Below are positions 32,480 to 40,738 of a DNA stretch of 64,000 bases, piece after piece. The notes under the pieces were generated by a model that saw only the letters and a program-made list of their open reading frames with translations, was not told where the DNA came from and did no database searches. Position numbers and translations under genes: made by a program. Each line of letters starts with the position of its first letter. Position 1 is the first letter of the stretch. This stretch comes from Kribbella italica (GTDB lineage Bacteria > Actinomycetota > Actinomycetes > Propionibacteriales > Kribbellaceae): the NCBI RefSeq assembly GCF_014205135.1, contig NZ_JACHMY010000001.1:7998001-8062000 (forward strand), given 5' to 3'.

Positions 32480-33606
32480 CACTTGACCAGATCGCCTTCG
32501 CGGGCGTTCAGCGCGGCGTAGTGGGCGAGCTTGTCCTCGTCGACCCGTACGCCGAGGCCGGGGCCGTCCGGGACCGTGAGCCGGCCGTCGTGCAGCGGGA
32601 TCGGGTCGATGATGTCGTCGTCGTGCAGGTAGTACATGCTGTCGATCGCCCGGTTCAGCACCGGCGTGGAGGCGACGACGGCCAGGTGCGCCGCGGTCGC
32701 GATGCCGAGCTCGCCGCCGCTGTGCAGGTTCATCCCGAGCCCGAAGGTCTCGCAGTGCGCGGCCAGGTCCTTGGTCGCCTTGATCCCGCCCCACTTGTAG
32801 ACGTCGCCGTGGATCACGTCGACCGCGCCGAGCCGCATCGCCGGCGCGAAGTCCTCGAACGCGACCACGCACATGTTCGTGCACAGCGGGATCCGGATCT
32901 TCTCCCGGACCTGGGCCATCCCGTCGATGCCCCAGCAGGGGTCCTCGAGGTACTCCAGGTCGAGCTCCTCGAGCCGGAGTCCGGCCCGGATCGACTCCGG
33001 CACGCTCCAGGCGGCGTTCGGGTCGACCCGCAGCTCGGCCTCGGGCAGCCGGTCGCGCAGCGCCCGCATGATCCGTACGTCGCCGTCGACGTCCTTGGTG
33101 CCCTTGAGCTTGACCGCGGTGAAGCCGCCCTCGGCGACCACCTTCGCGGCATGGTCGGCGAGCGCGGCCGGAAGGTCCGCGTCGTTCGCGTCCGGGGCGT
33201 CCGCGCGGGTGATCAGCGCGGTGATCGGGACGGTGTCGCGAACCCGGCCGCCGATCAGGTCGGTCAGCGGACGGCCGGTGATCTTGCCCATCAGGTCCCA
33301 GCAGGCGACGTCGAGGCCGGCCAGCGCGGCGTACCCGACGTACCCGTAGAAGAACGGGACCATCGTGTGGGTCGCGTGGAACTCCTCCAGCGCGAACGGG
33401 CTCTTGCCGATCAGCGACGCGGCCAGCTGCTCGGTCAGCCGGGCGACCGGTGCGCCCCACATCGTCTCGCCCCAGCCGACCTGACCGTCGTCGGTGCGGA
33501 TCCGGACGACGGTCCGGGTCTCGCCGGTCTTGGTCTCGAACGAGCTGCGGAACGGACTGGTCAGCGGCAGGTTGACGACCTGGACGTCGATGCCGGTGAT
33601 GATCAT
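32479..33606 (-). CDS. Enolase-superfamily dehydratase, glucarate-dehydratase-like
   Basis: 375 residues from ATG 33606. The lid domain begins IITGIDVQVVNLPLTSPFRS. The barrel carries AVKLKG (K-x-K pair), RVDPNAAW (first metal Asp), LEDPCWG (Glu), a third acid near VIHGDVYKWGG, and MNLHSGGELGI, where a histidine matches the catalytic base of glucarate dehydratase/mandelate racemase members. It probably dehydrates or epimerises an acid sugar or hydroxy acid. Its position beside peptide-type transporter genes leaves the true substrate open. Confidence 0.82.
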   Translation of the reverse strand: MIITGIDVQVVNLPLTSPFRSSFETKTGETRTVVRIRTDDGQVGWGETMWGAPVARLTEQLAASLIGKSPFALEEFHATHTMVPFFYGYVGYAALAGLDVACWDLMGKITGRPLTDLIGGRVRDTVPITALITRADAPDANDADLPAALADHAAKVVAEGGFTAVKLKGTKDVDGDVRIMRALRDRLPEAELRVDPNAAWSVPESIRAGLRLEELDLEYLEDPCWGIDGMAQVREKIRIPLCTNMCVVAFEDFAPAMRLGAVDVIHGDVYKWGGIKATKDLAAHCETFGLGMNLHSGGELGIATAAHLAVVASTPVLNRAIDSMYYLHDDDIIDPIPLHDGRLTVPDGPGLGVRVDEDKLAHYAALNAREGDLVK

Positions 33607-34427
33607 GCGTGCGGACCTCTTTCGCGGTCGGTGGATGGGAGTCGGTCGCCGGGTGCGGATGTGGTCGCCTGGTCGAGGCCGCGGAGCGCGGCGACCAGCC
33701 CGGCGACCCGGCGGCCGAGCAGCAACCGTCCGGTCGCGGCGGTCGCCTCCGCGGGGTCGTCGGTGAGGCCGCCGACGCGCGGCCACTCGCCGTACCGCTC
33801 GACCGTGAGGCCGGGCGCCGGGCTGCGGTCGAAGAGCGGCGGCGGGTCGGACGGCTGGAACGGCCGGTCGTCGGCGACGAGTTCCGGGTGGGCGGCCAGC
33901 ATCAGCGACGTCTCGAACCAGCCCGCGTGGCCCGGCGTCCGCTCGGGTCGCTCGGCGGCCGCGGCGTCGGCGGTGGTCTCCGCGCTGAGCGTCCAGTACG
34001 AGCAGGCAGCGGCGGTCCCCTCGGTGTGCAGGGCATGCGCCTTCACTGCCAGCCGAACGAGTTCGTCGTTGCCGCCGTGCCCGTTGACGATCACGATCCG
34101 CCGGAAGCCGGTCTGGCTCAACGAGGACAGGACGTCGGCCAGTACGTCGGACAACGTCGACGGCCGCAGACTCACCGCGGCCGTGAACAGGTGGTGGGGG
34201 CTGTGCCCGAACGTCATCGTCGGCAGCCGGACCCAGGTGGTGTCGTCGTCGTCCAGCTGCTCCAGCGCCCGGTCGAGAACCGCCTCCACCACCAGGAAGT
34301 CCGTCCCGAGCGGCAGGTGGTCGCCGTGCTGCTCGACCGCGCCGATCGGTACGACAGCCACGGCGTCCTCCGCGGCCAGCGCCCTGACGGTTCCGCGGGG
34401 CAGCAGGGCGAGGTGTCGTACAGTCAT
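33603..34427 (-). CDS. Creatininase-family amidohydrolase
   Basis: 274 residues from ATG 34427. VVPIGAVEQHGDHLPLGTDF is the creatininase metal-binding signature (E, H, D) and IVIVNGHGGNDELV the second conserved block; TPGHAGWFETSLMLA holds the last glutamate region. Members open cyclic amides or remove formyl groups. The stop overlaps the dehydratase start by ATGA, so the two enzymes are coupled and likely act on the same molecule. Divergent from the ROK gene. Confidence 0.87.
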   Translation of the reverse strand: MTVRHLALLPRGTVRALAAEDAVAVVPIGAVEQHGDHLPLGTDFLVVEAVLDRALEQLDDDDTTWVRLPTMTFGHSPHHLFTAAVSLRPSTLSDVLADVLSSLSQTGFRRIVIVNGHGGNDELVRLAVKAHALHTEGTAAACSYWTLSAETTADAAAAERPERTPGHAGWFETSLMLAAHPELVADDRPFQPSDPPPLFDRSPAPGLTVERYGEWPRVGGLTDDPAEATAATGRLLLGRRVAGLVAALRGLDQATTSAPGDRLPSTDRERGPHA

Positions 34428-34513
34428 CGCAACGATCTCCGATCGGACGGGCCGGAGCTCGGGTGCGCGGCCGGGAGCCGACGCGGACCCGAGTGCTCAG
34501 GCAGGATGGAACG

Positions 34514-35512
34514 ATGGCCGACGTGCCCCGCAGCAATCGGCACCTGCAGCCGGTCGGCGCCGAGACCGCGGAGGCCGACCGCGGCGACGGTGTAACGCCG
34601 GGCGAGTCTCTGATCGGCAGCGTCGAGCTGCTCGCCGGCTCGGTCCGGGTGGCCCTGGTGAGCCCGGCGGGCCGGATCGTCCAGCGCGCCGAGCAGGAGT
34701 TCCCGGCGACCGACGACCCCGGCGTCCTGCGTGCGGCGCTGCAGGACACCGTGGAAGGCTGCCTGGCGGGCAGCGATCCGTGTGGCGTCGGAGTGGCCAG
34801 CGCCGGTCTGGTCGACCACACGACCGGCGTACTGCGCAGGATCGACGACCGGCCGGGCTTCACCGGGTATCCCATCGCGGCCTCGCTGACCAAGCTGCTC
34901 GGCTGCCCGGTCTTCGTCGACCACCGGGCCCGGCTGCAGGTGCTCGGCGATCGCTGGTTCGGTCAGGGCGCGGGCCGCGCGTCGTTCGCCTCGGTCGCGA
35001 CCGGTGACACGCTCGGCGTCGGCCTGCTGCACGAGGGCAAGGTGATCGCGCCGCTCGGCGGGCGCAGCGGTGCGCACATCACGGTCGCGGTCGGCGGCCG
35101 GCGTTGTTCCTGCGGGAACCTCGGCTGCTGGAAGACGATCGCGACCTCGACCTGGCTGCGGCAGGAGGCGACGGTTCGCGGCCTCGGCGAGATCACCGGC
35201 GTGGGCGACCTGATCGCCGCCGCCCGCCAGAACACCGGCGCGCGCCGCCTGATGGCCGAGTACGCCGACAACCTCGCCGTCGGGCTCTCGTCCGTTCAGC
35301 ACCTGCTGGCTCCCGGCCTCTACATCGTGCACGGCGACGCGGCCGTGGGCGGCGGCGAGTTCCTCGGCCGGATCGAGGAACGGCTGCGTGCGGTCAGCGA
35401 CTGGGCCGAGTTCGCCGAGCGGCCGCGCGTCGTGGCGGCGGACACGGCCGCCGACGACGTCGCGCTGCTCGGCGGCGCGGGCCTGGTGCTGTCCCGCCTG
35501 TCCGGCCAGTGA
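34514..35512 (+). CDS. ROK-family protein without kinase residues or HTH
   Basis: 332 residues from ATG 34514. It has the ROK fold with an intact zinc motif, CSCGNLGCW plus the histidine in SGAHITVAV. However, the N-terminal D-x-G-x-T phosphate loop is replaced by SVELLAGSVRVAL, and the catalytic N-D-A-N is replaced by H-R-A-R (VDHRARLQVLG), so the aspartate base is lost. No helix-turn-helix precedes the fold. It is probably a sugar- or ligand-sensing protein, not a sugar kinase. Divergent from the creatininase-dehydratase-hydrolase operon. Confidence 0.8.
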   Translation: MADVPRSNRHLQPVGAETAEADRGDGVTPGESLIGSVELLAGSVRVALVSPAGRIVQRAEQEFPATDDPGVLRAALQDTVEGCLAGSDPCGVGVASAGLVDHTTGVLRRIDDRPGFTGYPIAASLTKLLGCPVFVDHRARLQVLGDRWFGQGAGRASFASVATGDTLGVGLLHEGKVIAPLGGRSGAHITVAVGGRRCSCGNLGCWKTIATSTWLRQEATVRGLGEITGVGDLIAAARQNTGARRLMAEYADNLAVGLSSVQHLLAPGLYIVHGDAAVGGGEFLGRIEERLRAVSDWAEFAERPRVVAADTAADDVALLGGAGLVLSRLSGQ

Positions 35513-35543
35513 GCCGTCCCTTCGCCGTCGCCGCTCGAGCTGC

Positions 35544-35639
35544 GCCGCCGGTCCTTCGCCGGACCTGGCCGCCGGTCCTTCGCCGGACCTGGCCGCCGGT
35601 CCTTCGCCGGGCCTAGCCGCCTGTCCTTCGCCGGGCCTC
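35544..35639. repeat. Four tandem 24-bp repeats between convergent genes
   Basis: Units at 35544, 35568, 35592 and 35616: two are identical (GCCGCCGGTCCTTCGCCGGA plus CCTG), two differ by one to three bases. Each contains GGTCC...GGACC or a close variant that can form a small hairpin. The array fills the gap between the ROK stop and the ABC ATPase stop and could act as a two-way terminator. Confidence 0.85.
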
Positions 35640-36471
35640 ACGCCACGTCCAGCGTCCGCCGGCGCCGGGCGCGTCGCGGATCCGGTTCCAGTACGGCGTC
35701 CAGCAGCGCCCGCGTGTACGGGTCGGACGGGCTGTCGAACACCGTGGCGACCGGCCCGGTCTCGACCACGGCTCCGGCCCGCATCACCGCGACCCGGTCG
35801 GCGAGCTTCCGCACCACGGCCAGGTTGTGGGACACGAACACGTAGCTCAGGTGGAACTCGCGCTGCAGCGACGACAGCAGGTCGAGCACCTGCGCCTGGA
35901 CCGAGACGTCGAGCGCGCTGGTCGGTTCGTCCAGGACGATCACCTCGGGCCGGAGCGCCAGCGCCCGCGCGATCGAGATTCGTTGCCGTTGGCCACCGGA
36001 GAACTCGTGCGGGTACCGGGAGGCGACGTTCGCCTCCAGCCCGACGGCGGTCAGCAGTTCGGCGACCTGCGCCTCCCGCTCGGCCCGGCCGCGCCGGCCG
36101 CGCAGCTGCGGCTCGTGGGTGACGAGCGGTTCGGCGACGATGTCGACCACGCGCAGCCGCGGATTCATGCTGGAGAAGGGATCCTGCAGCACCACCTGCA
36201 GATCGCGGCGCAGCGCGCGCAGCTCAGCGGCCGGCAACCGGAACACATCCCGGCCACCGACCTCGACGCGGCCCGACGTCGGCGGCAGCAGGCCGAGCAT
36301 CATCCGGGCCAGCGTGGTCTTGCCCGAGCCGGACTCGCCGACCACCGCGAGCGTCTCACCGGACCGGAGCTCGAGCGAAACGTTGTCTACAGCAACGACT
36401 GGGGCGCGGCCGCGGACGTCGTACTCCTTGCACAGCTGGGAAGTGCTGAGCAGCACCCGTTGGTCGGTCAT
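35638..36471 (-). CDS. Peptide-type ABC transporter ATP-binding protein (DppF/OppF-like)
   Basis: 277 residues from ATG 36471. Walker A GESGSGKTT, Q-loop QDPFSSMNP, signature FSGGQRQRISIARAL, Walker B VIVLDEPTSALD, and the C-terminal SDPYTRALLDAVLEPDP extension typical of peptide/nickel transporter ATPases. Its start overlaps the stop of the partner ATPase by ATGA. Last gene of the minus-strand transporter operon that begins with the binding protein at 40630. Confidence 0.93.
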   Translation of the reverse strand: MTDQRVLLSTSQLCKEYDVRGRAPVVAVDNVSLELRSGETLAVVGESGSGKTTLARMMLGLLPPTSGRVEVGGRDVFRLPAAELRALRRDLQVVLQDPFSSMNPRLRVVDIVAEPLVTHEPQLRGRRGRAEREAQVAELLTAVGLEANVASRYPHEFSGGQRQRISIARALALRPEVIVLDEPTSALDVSVQAQVLDLLSSLQREFHLSYVFVSHNLAVVRKLADRVAVMRAGAVVETGPVATVFDSPSDPYTRALLDAVLEPDPRRARRRRTLDVA

Positions 36472-37277
36472 GCCGGGGTCTCCTCGCGCAGTCGGGGTGT
36501 CGCGGCCAGCAGCTGCTGGGTGTAGGGATGCTGCGGGTCGGTCAGGATCGACAGCACGTCGCCGCTCTCGACGACCTCGCCGGCTCGCATCACCAGCACG
36601 TCGTCGGCCATGGTGGCGACCACGCCGAGGTCGTGAGTGATCAGCAGCAGGGCCATCTGCCGTTCCTGCTGCAGATCGGCCAGTACGTCGAGGATCTGCG
36701 CCTGGACGGTGACGTCCAGCGCGGTGGTCGGTTCGTCGGCGATCAGCAGCCGCGGGCCGGCCACCAGGGCCATCGCGATCATCGCGCGCTGCCGCAGACC
36801 GCCGGACAGCTGGTGCGGGTACTGCGCGGCGCGGCGTTCGGGGTCGTCGATGCCTGCGGAGGTCAGGGCCGCGAGGACCTCGTCGCGGTACCGCGACGCG
36901 CGTCCGCCACGGTGGCGGCACAGGACCTCGGCGACCTGCGCGCCGATGCGGCGTACGGGGTTGAGGCTGGACATCGGGTCCTGGAAGACCATCGCGATCT
37001 GGTCGCCGCGGATCGTGCGCAGGTCCGGTTCGGGCAGGCGGAGCAGATCGTGGCCGTCGTACAGGATCTTGCCGGTCGGGTACGTCGCGGGCGGCTCGGG
37101 GTTGAGCCGCAGTACGCCGCAGGCCGTGGCCGACTTGCCGCTGCCGGACTCGCCGACGATCGCCAGCGTCCGGCCGGCCCGCAGCTCGAAGGAGATGCCG
37201 CGGACGGCGTGGACGGTCTGGCCGGGCAGCGTGAAGTCGACGCGCAGGTCGTCGACGGTCAGGATCGGTGCGCTCAT
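36468..37277 (-). CDS. Peptide-type ABC transporter ATP-binding protein (DppD/OppD-like)
   Basis: 269 residues from ATG 37277. Walker A GESGSGKSA, QDPMSSLNP Q-loop, signature LSGGLRQRAMIAMAL and Walker B LLIADEPTTALDVT, which is the DppD/OppD form. A C-terminal HPYTQQLLAATPRL closes the domain. It overlaps the permease gene upstream and the second ATPase downstream by four bases each. Confidence 0.93.
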   Translation of the reverse strand: MSAPILTVDDLRVDFTLPGQTVHAVRGISFELRAGRTLAIVGESGSGKSATACGVLRLNPEPPATYPTGKILYDGHDLLRLPEPDLRTIRGDQIAMVFQDPMSSLNPVRRIGAQVAEVLCRHRGGRASRYRDEVLAALTSAGIDDPERRAAQYPHQLSGGLRQRAMIAMALVAGPRLLIADEPTTALDVTVQAQILDVLADLQQERQMALLLITHDLGVVATMADDVLVMRAGEVVESGDVLSILTDPQHPYTQQLLAATPRLREETPA

Positions 37278-38104
37278 CGGCGGTACGCCCTCGGGTCGAC
37301 GGCGTCGCGGATCGCGTCGCCGGTGATGTTGATGGACAGTGCGGTCAGCATCAGCGCCAGGCCGGGGAACACCGCGATCCACCAGGAGGTCCCGAGGTAC
37401 AGCTGGCCGTCGGCCAGCATCGATCCCCAGGTCGGGATCTCGGCCGGTACGCCGAGGCCGAGGAAGCTCAGCGCCGACTCGACCACGATCGCCGAGGCGA
37501 CGTTCAGCGCGGCGATCGTGATCAGCGGCGCGAACACGTTGGGCAGCAGGTGACGCCGCATGATCGTGGCCGGCCCGACGCCGATCGCGCGGGCCTCCAG
37601 GACGAAGTCGCGTTCGCGCAGCGACAGCACGCTCGATCGGGTCACCCGGGCGTACGAGACCCAGTTGGTGACCCCGAGCACGATGATCACCACCCACAGG
37701 CCGTTGCCCAGGAACGCGACCACGGCCAGGGCCAGCAGGATCGAGGGGAACGCGAGCTGGACGTCGGCCAGCCGCATCAGCACCCGGTCGGCCCAGCCGC
37801 CGCGGTAACCGGCCACGATCCCGATCACCGCGCCGATCGTGCCGGAGATCAGCGCGACCGCCAGCCCCACGAACAGCGAGATGCGGGCGCCGTAGATCAG
37901 CCGGCTGAGCACGTCGCGCCCGAGGTTGTCGGTGCCCAGCAGGTGGCCGCCGGTCCAGCCGGGTGGTCTCAGTCTGGTCAGCAGGTCCTGGGCGTTGGGA
38001 TCGTCGGGTGCGACCACCGGCGCCAGGATCGCGCACAGCACGACCAGGGCCAGCAGGATCAACGCGGGCACGGCCATCCGGGCCCGGAGAACGCGAACGA
38101 TCAT
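37274..38104 (-). CDS. Peptide-type ABC transporter permease (DppC-like)
   Basis: 276 residues. HLLGTDNLGRDVLSRLIYGA is the DppC/OppC signature after the first membrane helix, and EARAIGVGPATIMRRHLLPN is the EAA coupling loop. Six membrane segments are expected. It forms the channel with the next upstream permease; start and stop both overlap the neighbours by ATGA. Confidence 0.93.
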   Translation of the reverse strand: MIVRVLRARMAVPALILLALVVLCAILAPVVAPDDPNAQDLLTRLRPPGWTGGHLLGTDNLGRDVLSRLIYGARISLFVGLAVALISGTIGAVIGIVAGYRGGWADRVLMRLADVQLAFPSILLALAVVAFLGNGLWVVIIVLGVTNWVSYARVTRSSVLSLRERDFVLEARAIGVGPATIMRRHLLPNVFAPLITIAALNVASAIVVESALSFLGLGVPAEIPTWGSMLADGQLYLGTSWWIAVFPGLALMLTALSINITGDAIRDAVDPRAYRR

Positions 38105-39087
38105 CGGCCGAGCCTCACTCTCGGGTCGAGCAGCGTGTACGACAGGTCGACGAGCAGGTTGACCACGACGAAGACCAGCGCGAAGAACAGCACCGCGCCC
38201 TGGACCAGCGGGAAGTCGCGGTTGGCGATCGCCTCGACCGTGAGCCGGCCGATCCCCGGCCAGGAGAAGACCTGTTCGGTCAGGATCGCGCCGCCCAGCA
38301 GGGATCCGAGCTCCAGCCCGACCACCGTGACGACGGGAAGCGACGCGTTGCGCAGCCCGTGGCCGATCACGACCTGGCTGCGGGTGAGCCCCTTCGCGGT
38401 CGCCGTACGGATGTAGTCGGCCGACAGTTCCTCGGCCAAGGAGGTTCGCAGCACCCGGGCCACCACCGCGATCGAGTAGATCGCGAGCGTGAAGGTCGGG
38501 AGCACGAGGTGCGCCACACTCCCGTACCCGGCGGCCGGCAGCGCGTGCAGCCGGACGGCGAACAGCAGGATGAACACGATGCCGACCCAGAACGCCGGGG
38601 TCGACTGCCCGATCAGGACGATCCCGCTGATGATCGTGTCGGTGATCCGGCCGCGGTGGACGCTGGCCAGGATGCCGGCGGGCAACGAGATCAGCAGCGA
38701 CAGGACGAGGGACGAGACCGCGAGCAGGGCAGTGGCCGGCAGACGTTCGCCGATCAGCGACACCACGGGCTGGTCGAAGAAGATCGACCGGCCGAGGTCG
38801 CCCTGGACCAGGCCGCCGAGGTAGTCGACGTACTGCGCGAACAGCGACTGGTTCAGGCCGAGCTCGGCGGCGAGCTGATCGGCCTGCTCCTTGGTGGCGT
38901 CCGGCGGCAGCAGCAGCGCCAGCGGGTCGCCGGAGATCCGGACCAGCAGGAACGCCACGGTCGCGACCACGAGCAGCACGATCAGCGACGAGACGATCTT
39001 GCCGAGCACCGTCCGGCCCAGGCTCAGGGTCCGGTTCCGGCCGGTCCGCCGTACGGCGGGAGCTGGAGACGCGATCAGGTCAGTCAT
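38101..39087 (-). CDS. Peptide-type ABC transporter permease (DppB-like)
   Basis: 328 residues with a short cytoplasmic N-terminus and six expected membrane helices. QYVDYLGGLVQGDLGRSIFF and STPAFWVGIVFILLFAVRLH are DppB features, and RTATAKGLTRSQVVIGHGLR-NA is the coupling loop. It overlaps the binding-protein gene by 8 bases and the DppC-like gene by 4. Confidence 0.93.
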   Translation of the reverse strand: MTDLIASPAPAVRRTGRNRTLSLGRTVLGKIVSSLIVLLVVATVAFLLVRISGDPLALLLPPDATKEQADQLAAELGLNQSLFAQYVDYLGGLVQGDLGRSIFFDQPVVSLIGERLPATALLAVSSLVLSLLISLPAGILASVHRGRITDTIISGIVLIGQSTPAFWVGIVFILLFAVRLHALPAAGYGSVAHLVLPTFTLAIYSIAVVARVLRTSLAEELSADYIRTATAKGLTRSQVVIGHGLRNASLPVVTVVGLELGSLLGGAILTEQVFSWPGIGRLTVEAIANRDFPLVQGAVLFFALVFVVVNLLVDLSYTLLDPRVRLGR

Positions 39088-40630
39088 CGCGCACCGCGCT
39101 CTGCAGGGCGAGGTGGCCGATCACGTTCGGCGTCCAGCGCACCCGGTCGTTGGAGATCACGATGGTGTCGGCTTGGTAGAGGAACACGAAAGGGGCCTCC
39201 TGGGAGAGCAGGCGCTGCAGGGAGCTGAAGGCTTTCTGCCGGTCCGCGGGGCGGATCGAGTTCTCCTCGCGGTCGATCAGCTGGTCGGCCAGCGGGTTCG
39301 TCCAGCGGCTCTGCCGGCGGCCGGTCCGGACGTTGGACTGCACCGGGCTGGAGCCGTCGAGGGTCCAGCCGGTGGTGGACGCCAGGTACATCGGGCCGAG
39401 CGCCTTGCGGTTGTCGCTGGTCAGGCGCTGGGAGTACGTCGACGGGTCCAGCAGCGAGACCTTCGCCTGGACGCCGACCTTGGTGAGCAGGCCGGAGATC
39501 GCCTGCGCCGTGGTCGCGTCCGTGCTGGACGCGGTGAGCGTGGTGGACAGTCCGTCGGGGTGGCCGGCCTGGGCGAGCAGCCGCCGGGCCTGGTCGAGAT
39601 CGCGGCTGTACGGCGCGATCGCCGGATCGAACCCGAACGACTCCCGCGGGATCATCGTCGGCACCTCGCGGCCGTGACCGTTCAGCGTCGCCTTCACCAG
39701 CAGCGGTACGTCCATCGCGTGGTTCAGGGCCCGGCGCACCCGTACGTCGGAGAAGGCCGGATCGGTGGTGTCCAGCGACAGGTACGACATCCGCAGCCCG
39801 GGGAACGAGCTGACCCGGACCCCCTTGTAGCCCTCGAGTTGCAGCGCCGCGTCCGGGACCAGCCCGGTCACCAGGTCGACCTCGTCGCTCTGCAACGCGG
39901 CCAGCGCCGACGCCGGGTTCTGGATCGTCTGGATCTCCAGCTCGTCGTACCCGGGTCTGCTCTCCCAGTGCTGCTCGTAGGCGCGCATCCGGATGCTGAC
40001 ACCGCGTTTCCAGCTCTCGAACCGGAACGGGCCGGTGCCGACCGGCGCGGCGGCGAACTTCTCGTCGCCGGCGTCGGCCAGGTACTTCGGCGGGACCATC
40101 ACGCCGCCGAACAGCGACAGCTTGGCCGGGAGCACCGGATCGGGCTGGTCGAGCACGAAGTCGACCGTGTACCGGTCGACGACCCGGACGCCGGTGACGT
40201 AGCGCAGCTCGACGATCGGTGACTGCGTCTTGGGGTCGAGCAGGCGCTCGATGCTGAACTTCACGGTCTGGGCGTCGAACCGCTCACCGTTGTGGAAGGT
40301 CACTCCGCGCCGCAGCACGAACCGCCAGTGGTGGTCGTCGACCGCCGTCCAGCTGGTGGCCAGCCGGGGGACCAGTTCGTTGTGCACGTCCCGCGCGGTG
40401 AGGGTGTCGAACAGGTTGATCAGGACGTTCATCGTCGTCATCCCGCCCTGCTTCTGCGGGTCGAGCGTGGTCGGGTCGACCGACTGCGAGACCCGGATCC
40501 GGCGTCCGGTGCCGGCCTGCGAGTCCGCTCCGCAACCGGCCAGGAGGGTCGGCAGACCGAGCAGTGGGACGCCGACGGCGGCCGCTTGGAGCAGTCGCCG
40601 GCGCGACAGGGGTGGTTGGAGGTTCCTCAA
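39080..40630 (-). CDS. Peptide-type substrate-binding lipoprotein (SBP family 5)
   Basis: 516 residues. The N-terminus has a twin-arginine-like SRRRLLQ, a hydrophobic core and a lipobox ending at C33 (LLAGC). The mature part is an SBP_bac_5 domain: DPTTLDPQKQGGMTTMNVLI, WRFVLRRGVTFHNGERFDAQ, PVGTGPFRFESW. It delivers a peptide, oligosaccharide or related solute to the permeases. First gene of the operon and divergent from the IclR regulator, whose operators lie in the 108-base gap. Confidence 0.92.
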   Translation of the reverse strand: MRNLQPPLSRRRLLQAAAVGVPLLGLPTLLAGCGADSQAGTGRRIRVSQSVDPTTLDPQKQGGMTTMNVLINLFDTLTARDVHNELVPRLATSWTAVDDHHWRFVLRRGVTFHNGERFDAQTVKFSIERLLDPKTQSPIVELRYVTGVRVVDRYTVDFVLDQPDPVLPAKLSLFGGVMVPPKYLADAGDEKFAAAPVGTGPFRFESWKRGVSIRMRAYEQHWESRPGYDELEIQTIQNPASALAALQSDEVDLVTGLVPDAALQLEGYKGVRVSSFPGLRMSYLSLDTTDPAFSDVRVRRALNHAMDVPLLVKATLNGHGREVPTMIPRESFGFDPAIAPYSRDLDQARRLLAQAGHPDGLSTTLTASSTDATTAQAISGLLTKVGVQAKVSLLDPSTYSQRLTSDNRKALGPMYLASTTGWTLDGSSPVQSNVRTGRRQSRWTNPLADQLIDREENSIRPADRQKAFSSLQRLLSQEAPFVFLYQADTIVISNDRVRWTPNVIGHLALQSAVRDD

Positions 40631-40689
40631 CGGCGCAGTCCTCCTCGGGGTTCGACGAGCGGGGACTCGTCGCCCATTGCGGCTGGAAA

Positions 40690-40726
40690 ATGAAACTTTG
40701 GTTTCATCTGACGAAACGCTGGTTGC
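40690..40726. promoter_or_regulatory. Two phased palindromic operators between the transporter operon and the IclR gene
   Basis: Site 1 is ATGAAAC-TTTG-GTTTCAT (40690-40707), a perfect 7-bp inverted repeat. Site 2 is GAAAC-GCTG-GTTGC (40713-40726), the same motif with one mismatch. The centres are 21 bases apart, two helical turns. A TACAAT at 40728-40733 could be the -10 element of the IclR gene, giving a start site close to its first codon. The likely binder is the adjacent IclR protein. Confidence 0.65.
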
Positions 40727-40738
40727 TTACAATAACCT

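Noticed and set aside
32480..33460. Fusion of the serine hydrolase with an upstream 327-codon segment
   Set aside because: The upstream segment is a frame-shifted reading of the dehydratase gene; ATG 32479 overlaps that gene's stop as expected for coupling.
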